Shown: piece by piece, positions 56,401 to 64,000 of the stretch
Position numbering within the stretch: the stretch's first letter is position 1
How the letters are laid out: each line of letters begins with the position of its first letter
NCBI GenBank assembly: GCA_051861205.1
Contig: JBHYDC010000013.1
Span: 75,337 to 139,336, forward strand
DNA: 64,000 nt
Source of the DNA: JBHYDC01 sp051861205
GTDB lineage: Bacteria; Pseudomonadota; Alphaproteobacteria; Rhizobiales; Pleomorphomonadaceae
Direction of reading: 5' to 3'
Program-made: the position numbers and the translations under genes
Notes under the pieces: model-generated
Told to the model about the DNA's origin: nothing
Database searches by the model: none
Seen by the model: the letters and a program-made list of their open reading frames with translations, nothing else

Positions 56401-59289
56401 TCACCCGCGCGGGGTGTCGGCCCCGTAACGCTTGATCAGCGCATCCACCAGCGGCCCCATGCGGCTTCCGAAGGATCCTTTGATCATGATCGCGTCGCCC
56501 GCGCGCACATCGTCCAGAAGCGCTGATTCGATTCCGGACGATGCTTCCGCATACGCCCCTCGAAGCCCTCGCGGCAAGGCCTGCCATAGCGCCTTCATGA
56601 GCGGACCGGCGCAATAGACCCTGTCCACCTTGCTCGTCGTGAGGGGTTCAAGAAGGCCGGCGTGCAGCTCGGAGGCTTCCGGACCGAGTTCGAGCATATC
56701 GCCCAAAACGGCGATCCGCCGGCCCTGGCCGGAGATGCTGGCGTTTCCAAGCAAGGCGAGCGCGGCCTCCACCGAAGTGGGGTTGGCGTTGTAGCTCTCG
56801 TCGATCAAAAGCGCCGAACCGCCGGTGCGCAAAACCAACCGGTGCCGTTTGCCGCGCCCCTTGGGCTGCTCGATCCGCGACAAGGCCAGCATGGCCCGCG
56901 TGAGGTCAGCGCCCGTGAGCTTCACTGTCGCGAGCACGGCCAGGGAATTGTCGACAAGGTGCTTGCCGGGCGCGCCGATCTTGTAGGTGACCTGATCGCC
57001 GAGAATGTTGGCCGTCACCGTCGAACAATCCTCATGCAGCACGAACTTCAACAGCCGCGCGTCAGCCTCCTCATGAGCGCCGAAGAAGATCACATTGGCG
57101 CCCCGCTGGCGCGCGGTTTCGGCAAGCAGGCTATACCACTCGTTATCCCGGTTGATGACGGCCGTGCCGCCGTCTTCCAATCCGCTGAAGATTTCCGCCT
57201 TGGCGTGCGCGATGCCTTCGACGTTTTCGAAGTTCTCCAGATGCACCGCCGCCACCGTCGTCACGATGGCGACATGCGGCCGCACGAGTTCGGTCAGCGG
57301 CGTAATCTCGCCGGCATGGTTCATGCCGATTTCGAACACCCCGTAGTTCACGCCTTTCGGCAGGCGCGATAACGTGAGCGGCACACCCCAGTGATTGTTG
57401 AAGGATGCCACCGAAGCATGAACCGCGCCCGATGCCGCCAGCACTGTGCGCAGCGCCTCCTTGGTCGAGGTTTTGCCGACTGACCCCGTCACGGCCACGA
57501 TCCGCGCGCGGGACCGCGACCGGGCATAGGCCGCCAGCCGCCGCAGCGCTTCCAGCGTGTCGTCAACGATAACAAGGGGGCCGACATCCCCGCCGAAATC
57601 GCCGCGATGCGCCTGAGACACCACGGCAACCGCCGCCCCCTTGCGCAGCGCGTCCGCCACGAAGGCGTGGCCGTTGAAGTGCTCTCCGATGATGGCGAAA
57701 AACACGTCGCCCGGCTCTACGGTCCGGCTGTCGATGGAGACGCCATTGATGGCGCCGGGGATCGTGCCGATGATCTCCTGGCCCTTCAACGCCGAGATAA
57801 GCTCGCCGCGCGGCCAAAGCGCGGACGATTCCGCCGGGCCCTTGGGCAGCGCGGCGCGGATCGCCTCATGGTCGGAGAAGGGCAGCACCTCGCCCCCGAC
57901 GATTTGCCCGGTCTCATGGCCCTTACCGGCAACGAGCAGGATATCGTCGTCGCCAAGCAGCGAGATGCCGTGCCGGATCGCATCGCCGCGATCGCCGATT
58001 TCCATAGCCGAAGGGGCCGCGGCCAGAATGGCCGCGCGGATGTCGGCGGGAACTTCCGAACGCGGGTTGTCGTCGGTCACAATGGCGACGTCGGCCAAGC
58101 GTTCGGCCGCCTCGCCCATCTGCGGGCGCTTGCCCTTGTCACGGTCGCCGCCCGCGCCGAACACCACCACGAGTTTTCCCGCCACATAAGGCCGCAGCGT
58201 TTCGAGCGCGACTTCGAGAGCGGCCGGCGTGTGGGCATAGTCGACGAAGATGGGCGCGCCCGACGGCGCATGGGCAACGAGTTCTAGCCGGCCCTGCGCA
58301 CCCTTGAGTTCAGACACGGCATCGAGCGCATCCGCGAGCGTGATCGAACCCGACGCGGCTGCGAGACCTGCCGCGACGATGGCGTTGGAAACCTGGAAGC
58401 CCCCCACCAGCGGCACCCGGACCTTGCGGGGGCCGCGGCCGATGTTAACCGTAACGATCTGAGCGAACCCGTCGCGTTCGGCCGAGAGGATGCGGATCGC
58501 CGCGCCCTGATATCCCACCGTCATCAGGTTCAAGCTGGAGATCCGCGCGGCAGCGGCGAAGATCTCGCCGTATTTGTCGTCGATATTGACGATCGCCCCC
58601 GCGCCCGGTTCGAGAACCGTATCGAACAGGCGAAGCTTGGCCGCGAGATAGGCGTCCATCGAGCCGTGATAATCGAGATGATCGCGCGATAGATTGGTGA
58701 AGGCGCCGGCCGAGATGGTGAGCCCGTCGAGCCGGCGCTGCACCAGCCCGTGCGAGGATGCTTCCATTGCCACGTGGTCGACGCCGTCTTCCCGCAAGGT
58801 CTTCAGCGTGCGGTGCAGCGTCACCGGATCGGGCGTGGTCATGTTGCCGTAGAGCGTTTCGCCGTTGCGAACCACGCCGATCGTTCCAATCGACGCCGCC
58901 GCCTGTCCGCAGGCCTCCCAAATCTGGCGCACGAAGGAGGCGACCGACGTCTTGCCGTTGGTGCCGGTGACGGCGACCACCGTGCGGGGCTGCGGCGCGT
59001 AGAAGCGGGCGACGAGACGCGCGAAACGGCGCTGCGGATCGGGATCGCGCAGGACCGGCACGGACAGACCGTCCGGAACATTATCGCCCTGCCCGGCGAG
59101 GATGATCGCGGCTCCGCGCTCTATCGCCTGAGGAATGAAGGCCGTGCCTTGCACCTTCGTGCCGGGAAGAGCGGCGAACAGCGTGCCCGGCTGAACCTCG
59201 CGGCTATCGGCCGTAACGCCGCTGATCACCAGACGGCGAAGCGCCGGATCCGGGGTCAGAATATCGGGCGCAAGATCGACTAGCTTCAT
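56401..59289 (-). CDS. Fused MurE-MurF peptidoglycan ligase
   Basis: One uninterrupted frame gives 962 residues. Residues 1 to about 485 are MurE (UDP-MurNAc-L-Ala-D-Glu:meso-DAP ligase) with P-loop GTNGKTS (109-115) and the meso-DAP motif DNPR (407-410). Residues from about 490 are MurF (UDP-MurNAc-tripeptide:D-Ala-D-Ala ligase) with P-loop GSVGKTS (602-608). The junction is a short stretch LPKGPAESSALWPR with no stop. It performs two successive steps of the pathway. Upstream in-frame residues from 59421 look like read-through and are excluded. Fusions of this kind are known in Bordetella. Confidence 0.95.
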   Translation of the reverse strand: MKLVDLAPDILTPDPALRRLVISGVTADSREVQPGTLFAALPGTKVQGTAFIPQAIERGAAIILAGQGDNVPDGLSVPVLRDPDPQRRFARLVARFYAPQPRTVVAVTGTNGKTSVASFVRQIWEACGQAAASIGTIGVVRNGETLYGNMTTPDPVTLHRTLKTLREDGVDHVAMEASSHGLVQRRLDGLTISAGAFTNLSRDHLDYHGSMDAYLAAKLRLFDTVLEPGAGAIVNIDDKYGEIFAAAARISSLNLMTVGYQGAAIRILSAERDGFAQIVTVNIGRGPRKVRVPLVGGFQVSNAIVAAGLAAASGSITLADALDAVSELKGAQGRLELVAHAPSGAPIFVDYAHTPAALEVALETLRPYVAGKLVVVFGAGGDRDKGKRPQMGEAAERLADVAIVTDDNPRSEVPADIRAAILAAAPSAMEIGDRGDAIRHGISLLGDDDILLVAGKGHETGQIVGGEVLPFSDHEAIRAALPKGPAESSALWPRGELISALKGQEIIGTIPGAINGVSIDSRTVEPGDVFFAIIGEHFNGHAFVADALRKGAAVAVVSQAHRGDFGGDVGPLVIVDDTLEALRRLAAYARSRSRARIVAVTGSVGKTSTKEALRTVLAASGAVHASVASFNNHWGVPLTLSRLPKGVNYGVFEIGMNHAGEITPLTELVRPHVAIVTTVAAVHLENFENVEGIAHAKAEIFSGLEDGGTAVINRDNEWYSLLAETARQRGANVIFFGAHEEADARLLKFVLHEDCSTVTANILGDQVTYKIGAPGKHLVDNSLAVLATVKLTGADLTRAMLALSRIEQPKGRGKRHRLVLRTGGSALLIDESYNANPTSVEAALALLGNASISGQGRRIAVLGDMLELGPEASELHAGLLEPLTTSKVDRVYCAGPLMKALWQALPRGLRGAYAEASSGIESALLDDVRAGDAIMIKGSFGSRMGPLVDALIKRYGADTPRG

Positions 59290-59447
59290 CGGGTCTTCCC
59301 TAAGGCTCAGACGCTGCGGTTCAAAGGCGCCGGGGACGCTGCCCGCGATTTGCGATCGAAATGAGGACGAACCCCAGCAAAGCAAAAACAGTGAATACAA
59401 AAAGATCGCCGAAGTCCCCAAAAAAACTCCGCCGCTTTGGTGTCCTC

Positions 59448-61178
59448 TCAGTAAGCGACCATCAACGGCATATCGACCTCGTCGAAGCGCGGCATGACAC
59501 CGAGCATCGGCGCGATCCGGCTGATCACATTCGCCGCCGTCGGAGCGGCGTTCAGGCCGGCGGTCGCGCCGATGCCCGGCTTTTCCGGATTGGGTTCGTC
59601 CAGCACGATCAGCACCAGATATTCCGGATCGTCGATCGGGAAGGACGCAATGAAGGCATTGAACCGCTTGTTGGCGGAATAGCGGCCGTTCACGACCTTT
59701 TCCGCCGTGCCGGTTTTGCCGCCGACCCGGTAGCCCGGTATGTTGGCGTGCGAGCCAGATCCCTTCAGCACGTTGAGGCGCATGAGATAGCGCATCTCGT
59801 CCGACGTCTGCTGCGAGATCACGCGCCGCGCCTTGATCATCGCTTCATCGGGGCTGCGGGGGAAGAAGGTGGGTGGGATGAGATAGCCACCGTTCATCAC
59901 GGCCGACGCGGCCACCGCGGTAGCGAGCGGCGAGACCGAGATGCCGTGCCCGAACGAGACGGTGATCGTCACCAGATCCGACCAGCGCTTCGGCAGGATC
60001 GGACGGCCGATTTCCGGCAGTTCCGTCGGCACCTTGTCCATCAGGCCCAAGCGCTTCAGGAACTCTTGCTGTCCTTCCTGTCCGACCTCGAGGGCTTGAC
60101 GCCCGGTGCCGATGTTGGACGAGTAAATGAAGATTTCCGGCACTGTGAGCACACGGTCTTTGCCGTGGAAATCGTTGATCGTGAAGCCGCCGATACGAAG
60201 GGGAACCGAAGCATCGAAGCTGTCTGAGAGCTTCACCTTACCGGAATCGAGCGCCATCGCGGTCGAGAACAGCTTGAAGGTGGAGCCCATTTCGTAAACC
60301 GCTGCCGAAACGCGGTTCATCTTGTTGGGATCGCCGGCATCGATCGGGTTGTTCGGATCGAAATCCGGCAGCGACGCCATCGCTACCACTTCACCGGTTT
60401 TGGCATTGAGCACCACGCCGGCGGCGGCAGCGGCGGTGTATCGCTCCATCGCGGCGGCAAGTTCGTCATAGACGACATGCTGAACCCTGAGATCGAGCGA
60501 AAGCTTGATCGGCTCCAGGTTCGGCGTCATGGCGAAGCCAAGCTCGTGCAGATTGCCGAGCCATTGATCGTCGATGTATTTTTCGAGCCCGGCGATGCCC
60601 TGATTATCCACGTTGACGAGGCCGACCACGTATCCGGTAGACCGGCTGGAGGGATAGAAGCGGCGGCTTTCCGACAGGAAGCCGACACCCGGAATGCCGA
60701 GCTTGTGGATCGAATCCTGCTGCGCCGGCGTTATCTCACGCTTCAGCCAGACGAACCCGGTTTTCGAGGCGAGCTTCTGGCGCACCGCATCCGTGCCAAG
60801 TTCGGGGAATACGGTTGCGAGCAGTTCGGTCGCTTCGTCCGGATCCACGATCCGCTTCGGCTCGGCATAGAGCGAGGCGGTTTTGATGTCGGTCGCGAGG
60901 ATCTCGCCGTTGCGATCCACGATATCGGGCCGCGCCGCCGCGATCGCCGCCTGCGCGCTGCCGAGCGCGACGGGATCGGCGGGCACCGCGATCCCGAACA
61001 TCACAAGCCGCACGCAAATGATGCCGTAGACCACGATGAAGGCGCCCATCGCGATGATGATGCGGTTGCGCGTCGTGTCGCTGGCAACCTTGCGCCCGGC
61101 CGGTCCACGCTTGGACTGGGAGCGAAACGGCTTCAGCCATGACGAGCGCGGCGAGGACGGCGCGTAGTCGTGAGCCAT
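59448..61178 (-). CDS. ftsI: Penicillin-binding protein 3 (FtsI)
   Basis: The product has 576 residues. One N-terminal membrane segment (IIIAMGAFIVVYGIICVRLVMF, about 38-59, cited by ends) precedes a pedestal and a transpeptidase domain. Active-site motifs are SAVYEMGSTFK (Ser nucleophile in STFK), SSN and KTGTAEK. It cross-links peptidoglycan at the septum with FtsW. It lies 12 bases after ftsL; the 158-base gap to murE-murF holds no clear gene, with a T7 run near 59419-59425 on the minus strand. Confidence 0.96.
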   Translation of the reverse strand: MAHDYAPSSPRSSWLKPFRSQSKRGPAGRKVASDTTRNRIIIAMGAFIVVYGIICVRLVMFGIAVPADPVALGSAQAAIAAARPDIVDRNGEILATDIKTASLYAEPKRIVDPDEATELLATVFPELGTDAVRQKLASKTGFVWLKREITPAQQDSIHKLGIPGVGFLSESRRFYPSSRSTGYVVGLVNVDNQGIAGLEKYIDDQWLGNLHELGFAMTPNLEPIKLSLDLRVQHVVYDELAAAMERYTAAAAAGVVLNAKTGEVVAMASLPDFDPNNPIDAGDPNKMNRVSAAVYEMGSTFKLFSTAMALDSGKVKLSDSFDASVPLRIGGFTINDFHGKDRVLTVPEIFIYSSNIGTGRQALEVGQEGQQEFLKRLGLMDKVPTELPEIGRPILPKRWSDLVTITVSFGHGISVSPLATAVAASAVMNGGYLIPPTFFPRSPDEAMIKARRVISQQTSDEMRYLMRLNVLKGSGSHANIPGYRVGGKTGTAEKVVNGRYSANKRFNAFIASFPIDDPEYLVLIVLDEPNPEKPGIGATAGLNAAPTAANVISRIAPMLGVMPRFDEVDMPLMVAY

Positions 61179-61190
61179 GTTCGTCCCCCC

Positions 61191-61592
61191 TCAGCGGATG
61201 GCATCGTCATCGTCGCCGACGAGGTCGGCGGCGGACGCGGAATTTTGCGCTTCGGGCGCGGTGGGCACGATGCCGATCGGGGCGTTGACATCCGGCATAA
61301 TCGGGGCAGGCTTGGCGGGGATATCGGCGAGCGTTCCGATATGCTCGGCCGTCATGGGCGCAAGCTTCAGAACGTCGGCATGGCGCTCGACCAGATCCTG
61401 AAGCCGCGCAGGCTGGGTCAAAACGCTCCATTCCGCCTTGAGCAGGCTGATCGCCTCCTGCTCGCGCGCGATCTCACGCTCGACCTTGCGCACGTTTTCA
61501 GCGGCCAGTTCAGCCTCGTATTTCATGTCGTAGACGGCGGTGGCCGAGAGGACCATGAGGAACACGAGAAGAGCGTTGACGAAGCGGTTCAT
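61191..61592 (-). CDS. ftsL: Cell division protein FtsL
   Basis: The product has 133 residues. One membrane helix (FVNALLVFLMVLSATAV, residues 4-20) is followed by a coiled coil (ENVRKVEREIAREQEAIS) and a disordered acidic tail. FtsL acts with FtsB and FtsQ to activate FtsWI. The position between rsmH (7 bases) and ftsI (12 bases) supports the call despite poor sequence conservation of FtsL in general. Confidence 0.9.
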   Translation of the reverse strand: MNRFVNALLVFLMVLSATAVYDMKYEAELAAENVRKVEREIAREQEAISLLKAEWSVLTQPARLQDLVERHADVLKLAPMTAEHIGTLADIPAKPAPIMPDVNAPIGIVPTAPEAQNSASAADLVGDDDDAIR

Positions 61593-61599
61593 GACGCAA

Positions 61600-62604
61600 T
61601 CAGCCCCTCCGGCCGGCAGGTTCGAGGGTGGGCACGCCGAGCATGCCGAAATCGAGCGCGCGCGGCGGCGCCTCGGTTCGAACAGCGAAACGCAGCTTGG
61701 CGGACCGGGCGCGCGGATTGACGGCGATCTCGGCCTCGGAGGGATCCACCGGTTGCTTGGCCGTCATGCGGAAGGTCGCGGGCGGCACGGCAAGGTCCGG
61801 CATGTGGCGCGAACCTTGGGCGGTCGTCCGGCTGCGTTCGGCGAAAAAGCGCTTCACGATGCGGTCTTCGAGCGAATGAAAGGTGACGACGGCAAGCCGC
61901 CCGCCGGGGGGGAGCAGGCGCTCAGCGGCGGCGAGCGCGTCGGCAAGCTCGTCGAGTTCGCCGTTCACGTAGATGCGGATCGCCTGGAAGGTGCGCGTGG
62001 CGGGATGGGCCTCGCCGAAACGCTTGCCGCCAAGAACGCTTTCGACGGCGGCGACCAGATCGTGGGTGCGTGTCAGCGGTGCCGCCTCGCGCCGGGCCGC
62101 GATGGCACGCGCGATGCGCCCGGCTTTGTGCTCCTCGCCGAAGGTGGAGAGGATGCGGGCGATATCGCGGGGATCGGCGGTGTTGAGAATGTCGGCGGCG
62201 GACGGACCGTCGAGGCTCATCCGCATGTCGAGCGGCCCGTCGGAGCGGAAGGAGAAGCCCCGTTCCGCCTCGTCGATCTGCATCGACGACACGCCGATGT
62301 CGAGAACCACGCCATCGACGATGGAGGCGCCAGCATCGGCGGCATGCTGATCCAGCTTGGAAAACGGCCCTTGAACCAGCGTGAGCCGGCCGGCGCTTTC
62401 GGTGACCAGCGGCTGCCCGCGCTCGATTGCGGTGGGGTCGCGGTCGATCGCGATCACGCGCGAGGCCCCGGCATCAAGAAGCGCGCGGGTATAGCCGCCG
62501 GCGCCGAAGGTGCCATCCACGAAGGTGCCGCCTGCGACCGGTTGGAGCGCAGCGACGACTTCCGCCAGGAGAACCGGAATGTGGGATGTGGCGGTTTCAC
62601 TCAT
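61600..62604 (-). CDS. rsmH: 16S rRNA (cytosine-1402-N4)-methyltransferase
   Basis: The product has 334 residues. HIPVLLAEVVAAL and FVDGTFGAGGYTRALL give the SAM-binding motif, and PGGRLAVVTFHSLEDRIVKRFF is the conserved C-terminal part (cited by ends). ATG at 62604 overlaps the mraZ stop by 4 bases. The same frame stays open upstream through mraZ, but this is a consequence of GC-rich sequence, not extra coding. Confidence 0.96.
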   Translation of the reverse strand: MSETATSHIPVLLAEVVAALQPVAGGTFVDGTFGAGGYTRALLDAGASRVIAIDRDPTAIERGQPLVTESAGRLTLVQGPFSKLDQHAADAGASIVDGVVLDIGVSSMQIDEAERGFSFRSDGPLDMRMSLDGPSAADILNTADPRDIARILSTFGEEHKAGRIARAIAARREAAPLTRTHDLVAAVESVLGGKRFGEAHPATRTFQAIRIYVNGELDELADALAAAERLLPPGGRLAVVTFHSLEDRIVKRFFAERSRTTAQGSRHMPDLAVPPATFRMTAKQPVDPSEAEIAVNPRARSAKLRFAVRTEAPPRALDFGMLGVPTLEPAGRRG

Positions 62605-63077
62605 GGCGCGCCGTCTCCATCCGGAAGAAGGGGGCGCGAAGCGGTGGGCCGGCGAAGCACTAAAGCGCGGCGGCGGGCCTCCGCCTCGTGCTCGCGGTAG
62701 CGTGCGGGCTCCCAGATCTGGAATTTGTAGCCCTGCCCCACGAAGGTCACTTCCTCCGTTATGCCGGCGAATTCGATCAACGTTGGCGTCAGGCCGATCC
62801 GCCCTTCGCCGTCCATCGAAATCCGCTCGGACAGGCCGTAGAAAGCCGTCGAGAGATAGTCGTGTTCCTCGGTGAAAGGCTCGAAGCGGGCCAGCCGTTT
62901 TTCGATCTCGCCGAGCAGCCCGTTGCCGCCGGCGTCCACCGCCTGCATGTCCAGCGAGGGGTAGCAGAAGAGCCCCTCGATCCCGTCGCGGGTCAGCACC
63001 TGCCGGAACGCCGCAGGGACGGAAACCCGCCCCTTGCGATCGATACGGTTGGTGAAGCGCGAAACGAAACCGGTCAT
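62601..63077 (-). CDS. mraZ: Transcriptional regulator MraZ
   Basis: The product has 158 residues with two SpoVT/AbrB-like repeats; NRIDRKGRVSVPAAFR (about 9-24) and MDGEGRIGLTPTLIEFA (about 88-104) carry the DxxxR motif pairs. It is the first dcw gene and represses the cluster promoter by binding short repeats in E. coli. The ATG at 63077 has GAGGGG 4-5 bases upstream. Tandem repeats lie just upstream. Confidence 0.96.
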   Translation of the reverse strand: MTGFVSRFTNRIDRKGRVSVPAAFRQVLTRDGIEGLFCYPSLDMQAVDAGGNGLLGEIEKRLARFEPFTEEHDYLSTAFYGLSERISMDGEGRIGLTPTLIEFAGITEEVTFVGQGYKFQIWEPARYREHEAEARRRALVLRRPTASRPLLPDGDGAP

Positions 63078-63088
63078 CGATCCCCTCG

Positions 63089-63142
63089 ACCCCCGCAGGG
63101 GTGGACATCTCAAAGACCCCCTCAGGGGTGGCCATTTCAAAA
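63089..63142. repeat. Two tandem 27-base repeats upstream of mraZ
   Basis: Units 63089-63115 and 63116-63142 differ at only four positions. Each holds ACCCC-CNCA-GGGGT, a 5-base stem with a 4-base loop, then GG and a conserved CTCAAA/TTCAAA end. They begin 12 bases upstream of the mraZ start codon. Candidates for a MraZ or other operator, or for RNA structure controlling mraZ translation. Confidence 0.65.
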
Positions 63143-63637
63143 CGAAATCCGGGAGCAATGAAAAATTCGGCTGCGATGACACGCCTCCGACCTTCGCATT
63201 CTGCGACGGACGATCGACTGGAATTCCGCTCCGCCGGCCGCTCAACACGGCTGCCAACCCAGCCGAAACGTCGACTAAGCTTAAGCTCGGATCCGGAGGC
63301 TTTGGGATAGCATGGGAGCATATGGGCGTCAACGCAGCGAAGCCGCCCGTGAGCCTCTCCTGGGCGTTCTGGATTTAAACTAAATTAGGATTAACAAGGC
63401 GTTCACAAACGGAGCCCCAGACAAGGAAAGAAGCAGATATCTTAGGCTCTCAACGCAAAATCGCGCCGATCTCCCGCGAATTGACGCAGGTCCGAGATTC
63501 GCCTCCAGGGCGGCCCACGCTGTCCCACGGAGAGCCGGTCCAAGGCCTTGCTCCCCTACCCCCGACGTTTGAGCTGGGGTAAGCATGCCGGGCGGGCATC
63601 GCGCGGTGGCGATGGCCTGGGGTTCTAGGAGTTTGTT
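63143..63637. other. Gap between mraZ and the MaoC-like gene
   Basis: The 495 bases must hold the dcw promoter on minus and a promoter for the MaoC-like gene on plus. A clearly AT-rich stretch is at about 63372-63405, with TTAA and TAAC sequences that resemble half CtrA sites. No gene, terminator or repeat is convincing; a frame on minus at 63380-63781 is discounted as antisense to the MaoC-like gene. Confidence 0.5.
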
Positions 63638-64000
63638 ATGAGCGATGGCGCTGAGGCGCGTGGGGCGCTTGGCGGATATGAGGCGGTTTTGCCTGGCCAA
63701 GTGGGCGTGCTCGGCACGGTGCAGATCACGCGCGAGGACGTGGTGCGCTTTGCCGCCGCCTGGGACCCGCAGCCGTTTCACCTCGACGAGGCCGCAGGCC
63801 TAGCCTCCCCGCTCGGCGGACATGCGGCGTCCGGCTGGCATACCGCGTCGTTGCTGATGCGCTTGATCGCCGACGGGCTGCTGGCCGGCCTGAAATCCAT
63901 GGGCTCTGGCGGTGTCAAAGATTTGAAGTGGCTGAAGCCGGTGCTGATTGGAGACAGGCTGACCGCCCGCTATCTCGTTCTCGGCGTGCGCCCGTCCTCG
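63638..64000 (+). CDS. MaoC-like dehydratase, cut by window edge
   Basis: The first 121 codons are visible, open to the window end. WDPQPFHLDEAA and GGHAASGWHTASLLMR give the hotdog hydratase 2 motif (Asp, then His). MaoC-type enzymes hydrate enoyl-CoA. AGGAG is 7 bases before the ATG. Divergent from the dcw cluster and sharing its regulatory gap. Substrate unknown. Confidence 0.88.
   Translation, partial: MSDGAEARGALGGYEAVLPGQVGVLGTVQITREDVVRFAAAWDPQPFHLDEAAGLASPLGGHAASGWHTASLLMRLIADGLLAGLKSMGSGGVKDLKWLKPVLIGDRLTARYLVLGVRPSS

Noticed and set aside
59290..59421. In-frame N-terminal extension of the murE-murF frame resembling a signal peptide
   Set aside because: MurE is cytoplasmic and starts at MKLVDL; the extension has no family counterpart and sits in the intergenic gap.
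61600..63321. A long open frame running through mraZ into rsmH, including a 9-residue repeat from the 27-base units
   Set aside because: The frame is antisense-free but overlaps mraZ in another phase; codon usage and homology only support rsmH from 62604. The repeat is in phase because 27 is a multiple of 3.
63380..63781. 133-residue minus-strand frame
   Set aside because: It is largely antisense to the MaoC-like gene, which has clear homology and a good ribosome-binding site.

Overview
This 64 kb window is chromosomal DNA from a high-GC alphaproteobacterium, most likely of the Hyphomicrobiales (Rhizobiales). Four things point there: a circularly permuted two-piece tmRNA gene with the tag ANDNYAPVAVAA, an alpha-type SspB beside a DUF4169 and a ribbon-helix-helix gene, a thyA-folA-hflKC-degP block, and a long FtsZ with a large linker. 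I cannot name a genus. No rRNA, tRNA, CRISPR array or insertion sequence was seen.

Positions 1-3.9 kb hold small metabolic genes: a PhzF-like isomerase cut by the window edge, a flavin reductase, a NUDIX hydrolase, and a seven-Asp-box beta-propeller next to a MoaD/ThiS-like protein. Positions 3.9-10.4 kb carry branched-chain amino acid genes on the minus strand. These are ilvC, a TetR regulator with a palindromic operator, pdxJ, and ilvBH behind a leader-peptide attenuator, with miaA upstream. The DNA downstream of ilvC contains a second, synonymously different copy of the ilvC 3' end between palindromic repeats. Positions 10.4-14.6 kb hold serB, the fumC cluster, sspB, and directly upstream of sspB the ssrA gene whose tag SspB handles.

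Positions 14.6-21.6 kb are slyX, a GreA-like factor, thyA, an acetyltransferase, folA, hflK-hflC-DUF2065 and degP (folate/dTMP synthesis plus membrane and periplasmic quality control). Positions 21.7-38.5 kb hold an AsmA-family protein that appears to start at CTG, a D-lactate dehydrogenase, a thioesterase, uvrD, a PilZ protein, recN, bamD, lpxC, an aminopeptidase P, prmA and a LysE exporter. Positions 38.5-44.0 kb hold ligA, an AT-rich two-gene islet (a nucleotidyltransferase-fold putative toxin with a likely immunity partner), pncA and azlCD.

Positions 44.0-63.1 kb are a complete dcw division and cell-wall cluster on the minus strand. In transcription order it is mraZ, rsmH, ftsL, ftsI, a fused murE-murF, mraY, murD, ftsW, murG, murC, murB, ddl, ftsQ, ftsA, ftsZ. 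Most genes overlap or nearly abut, which implies co-transcription. The lpxC-bamD-recN string that often follows ftsZ in relatives sits here about 10 kb away behind unrelated genes. The right edge cuts a MaoC-like dehydratase.

The observations most worth a second look are the AT-rich toxin/immunity-like pair, the ilvC tail duplication, the MurE-MurF fusion, the ilv attenuator, the ssrA-sspB adjacency and the CTG start of the AsmA gene.
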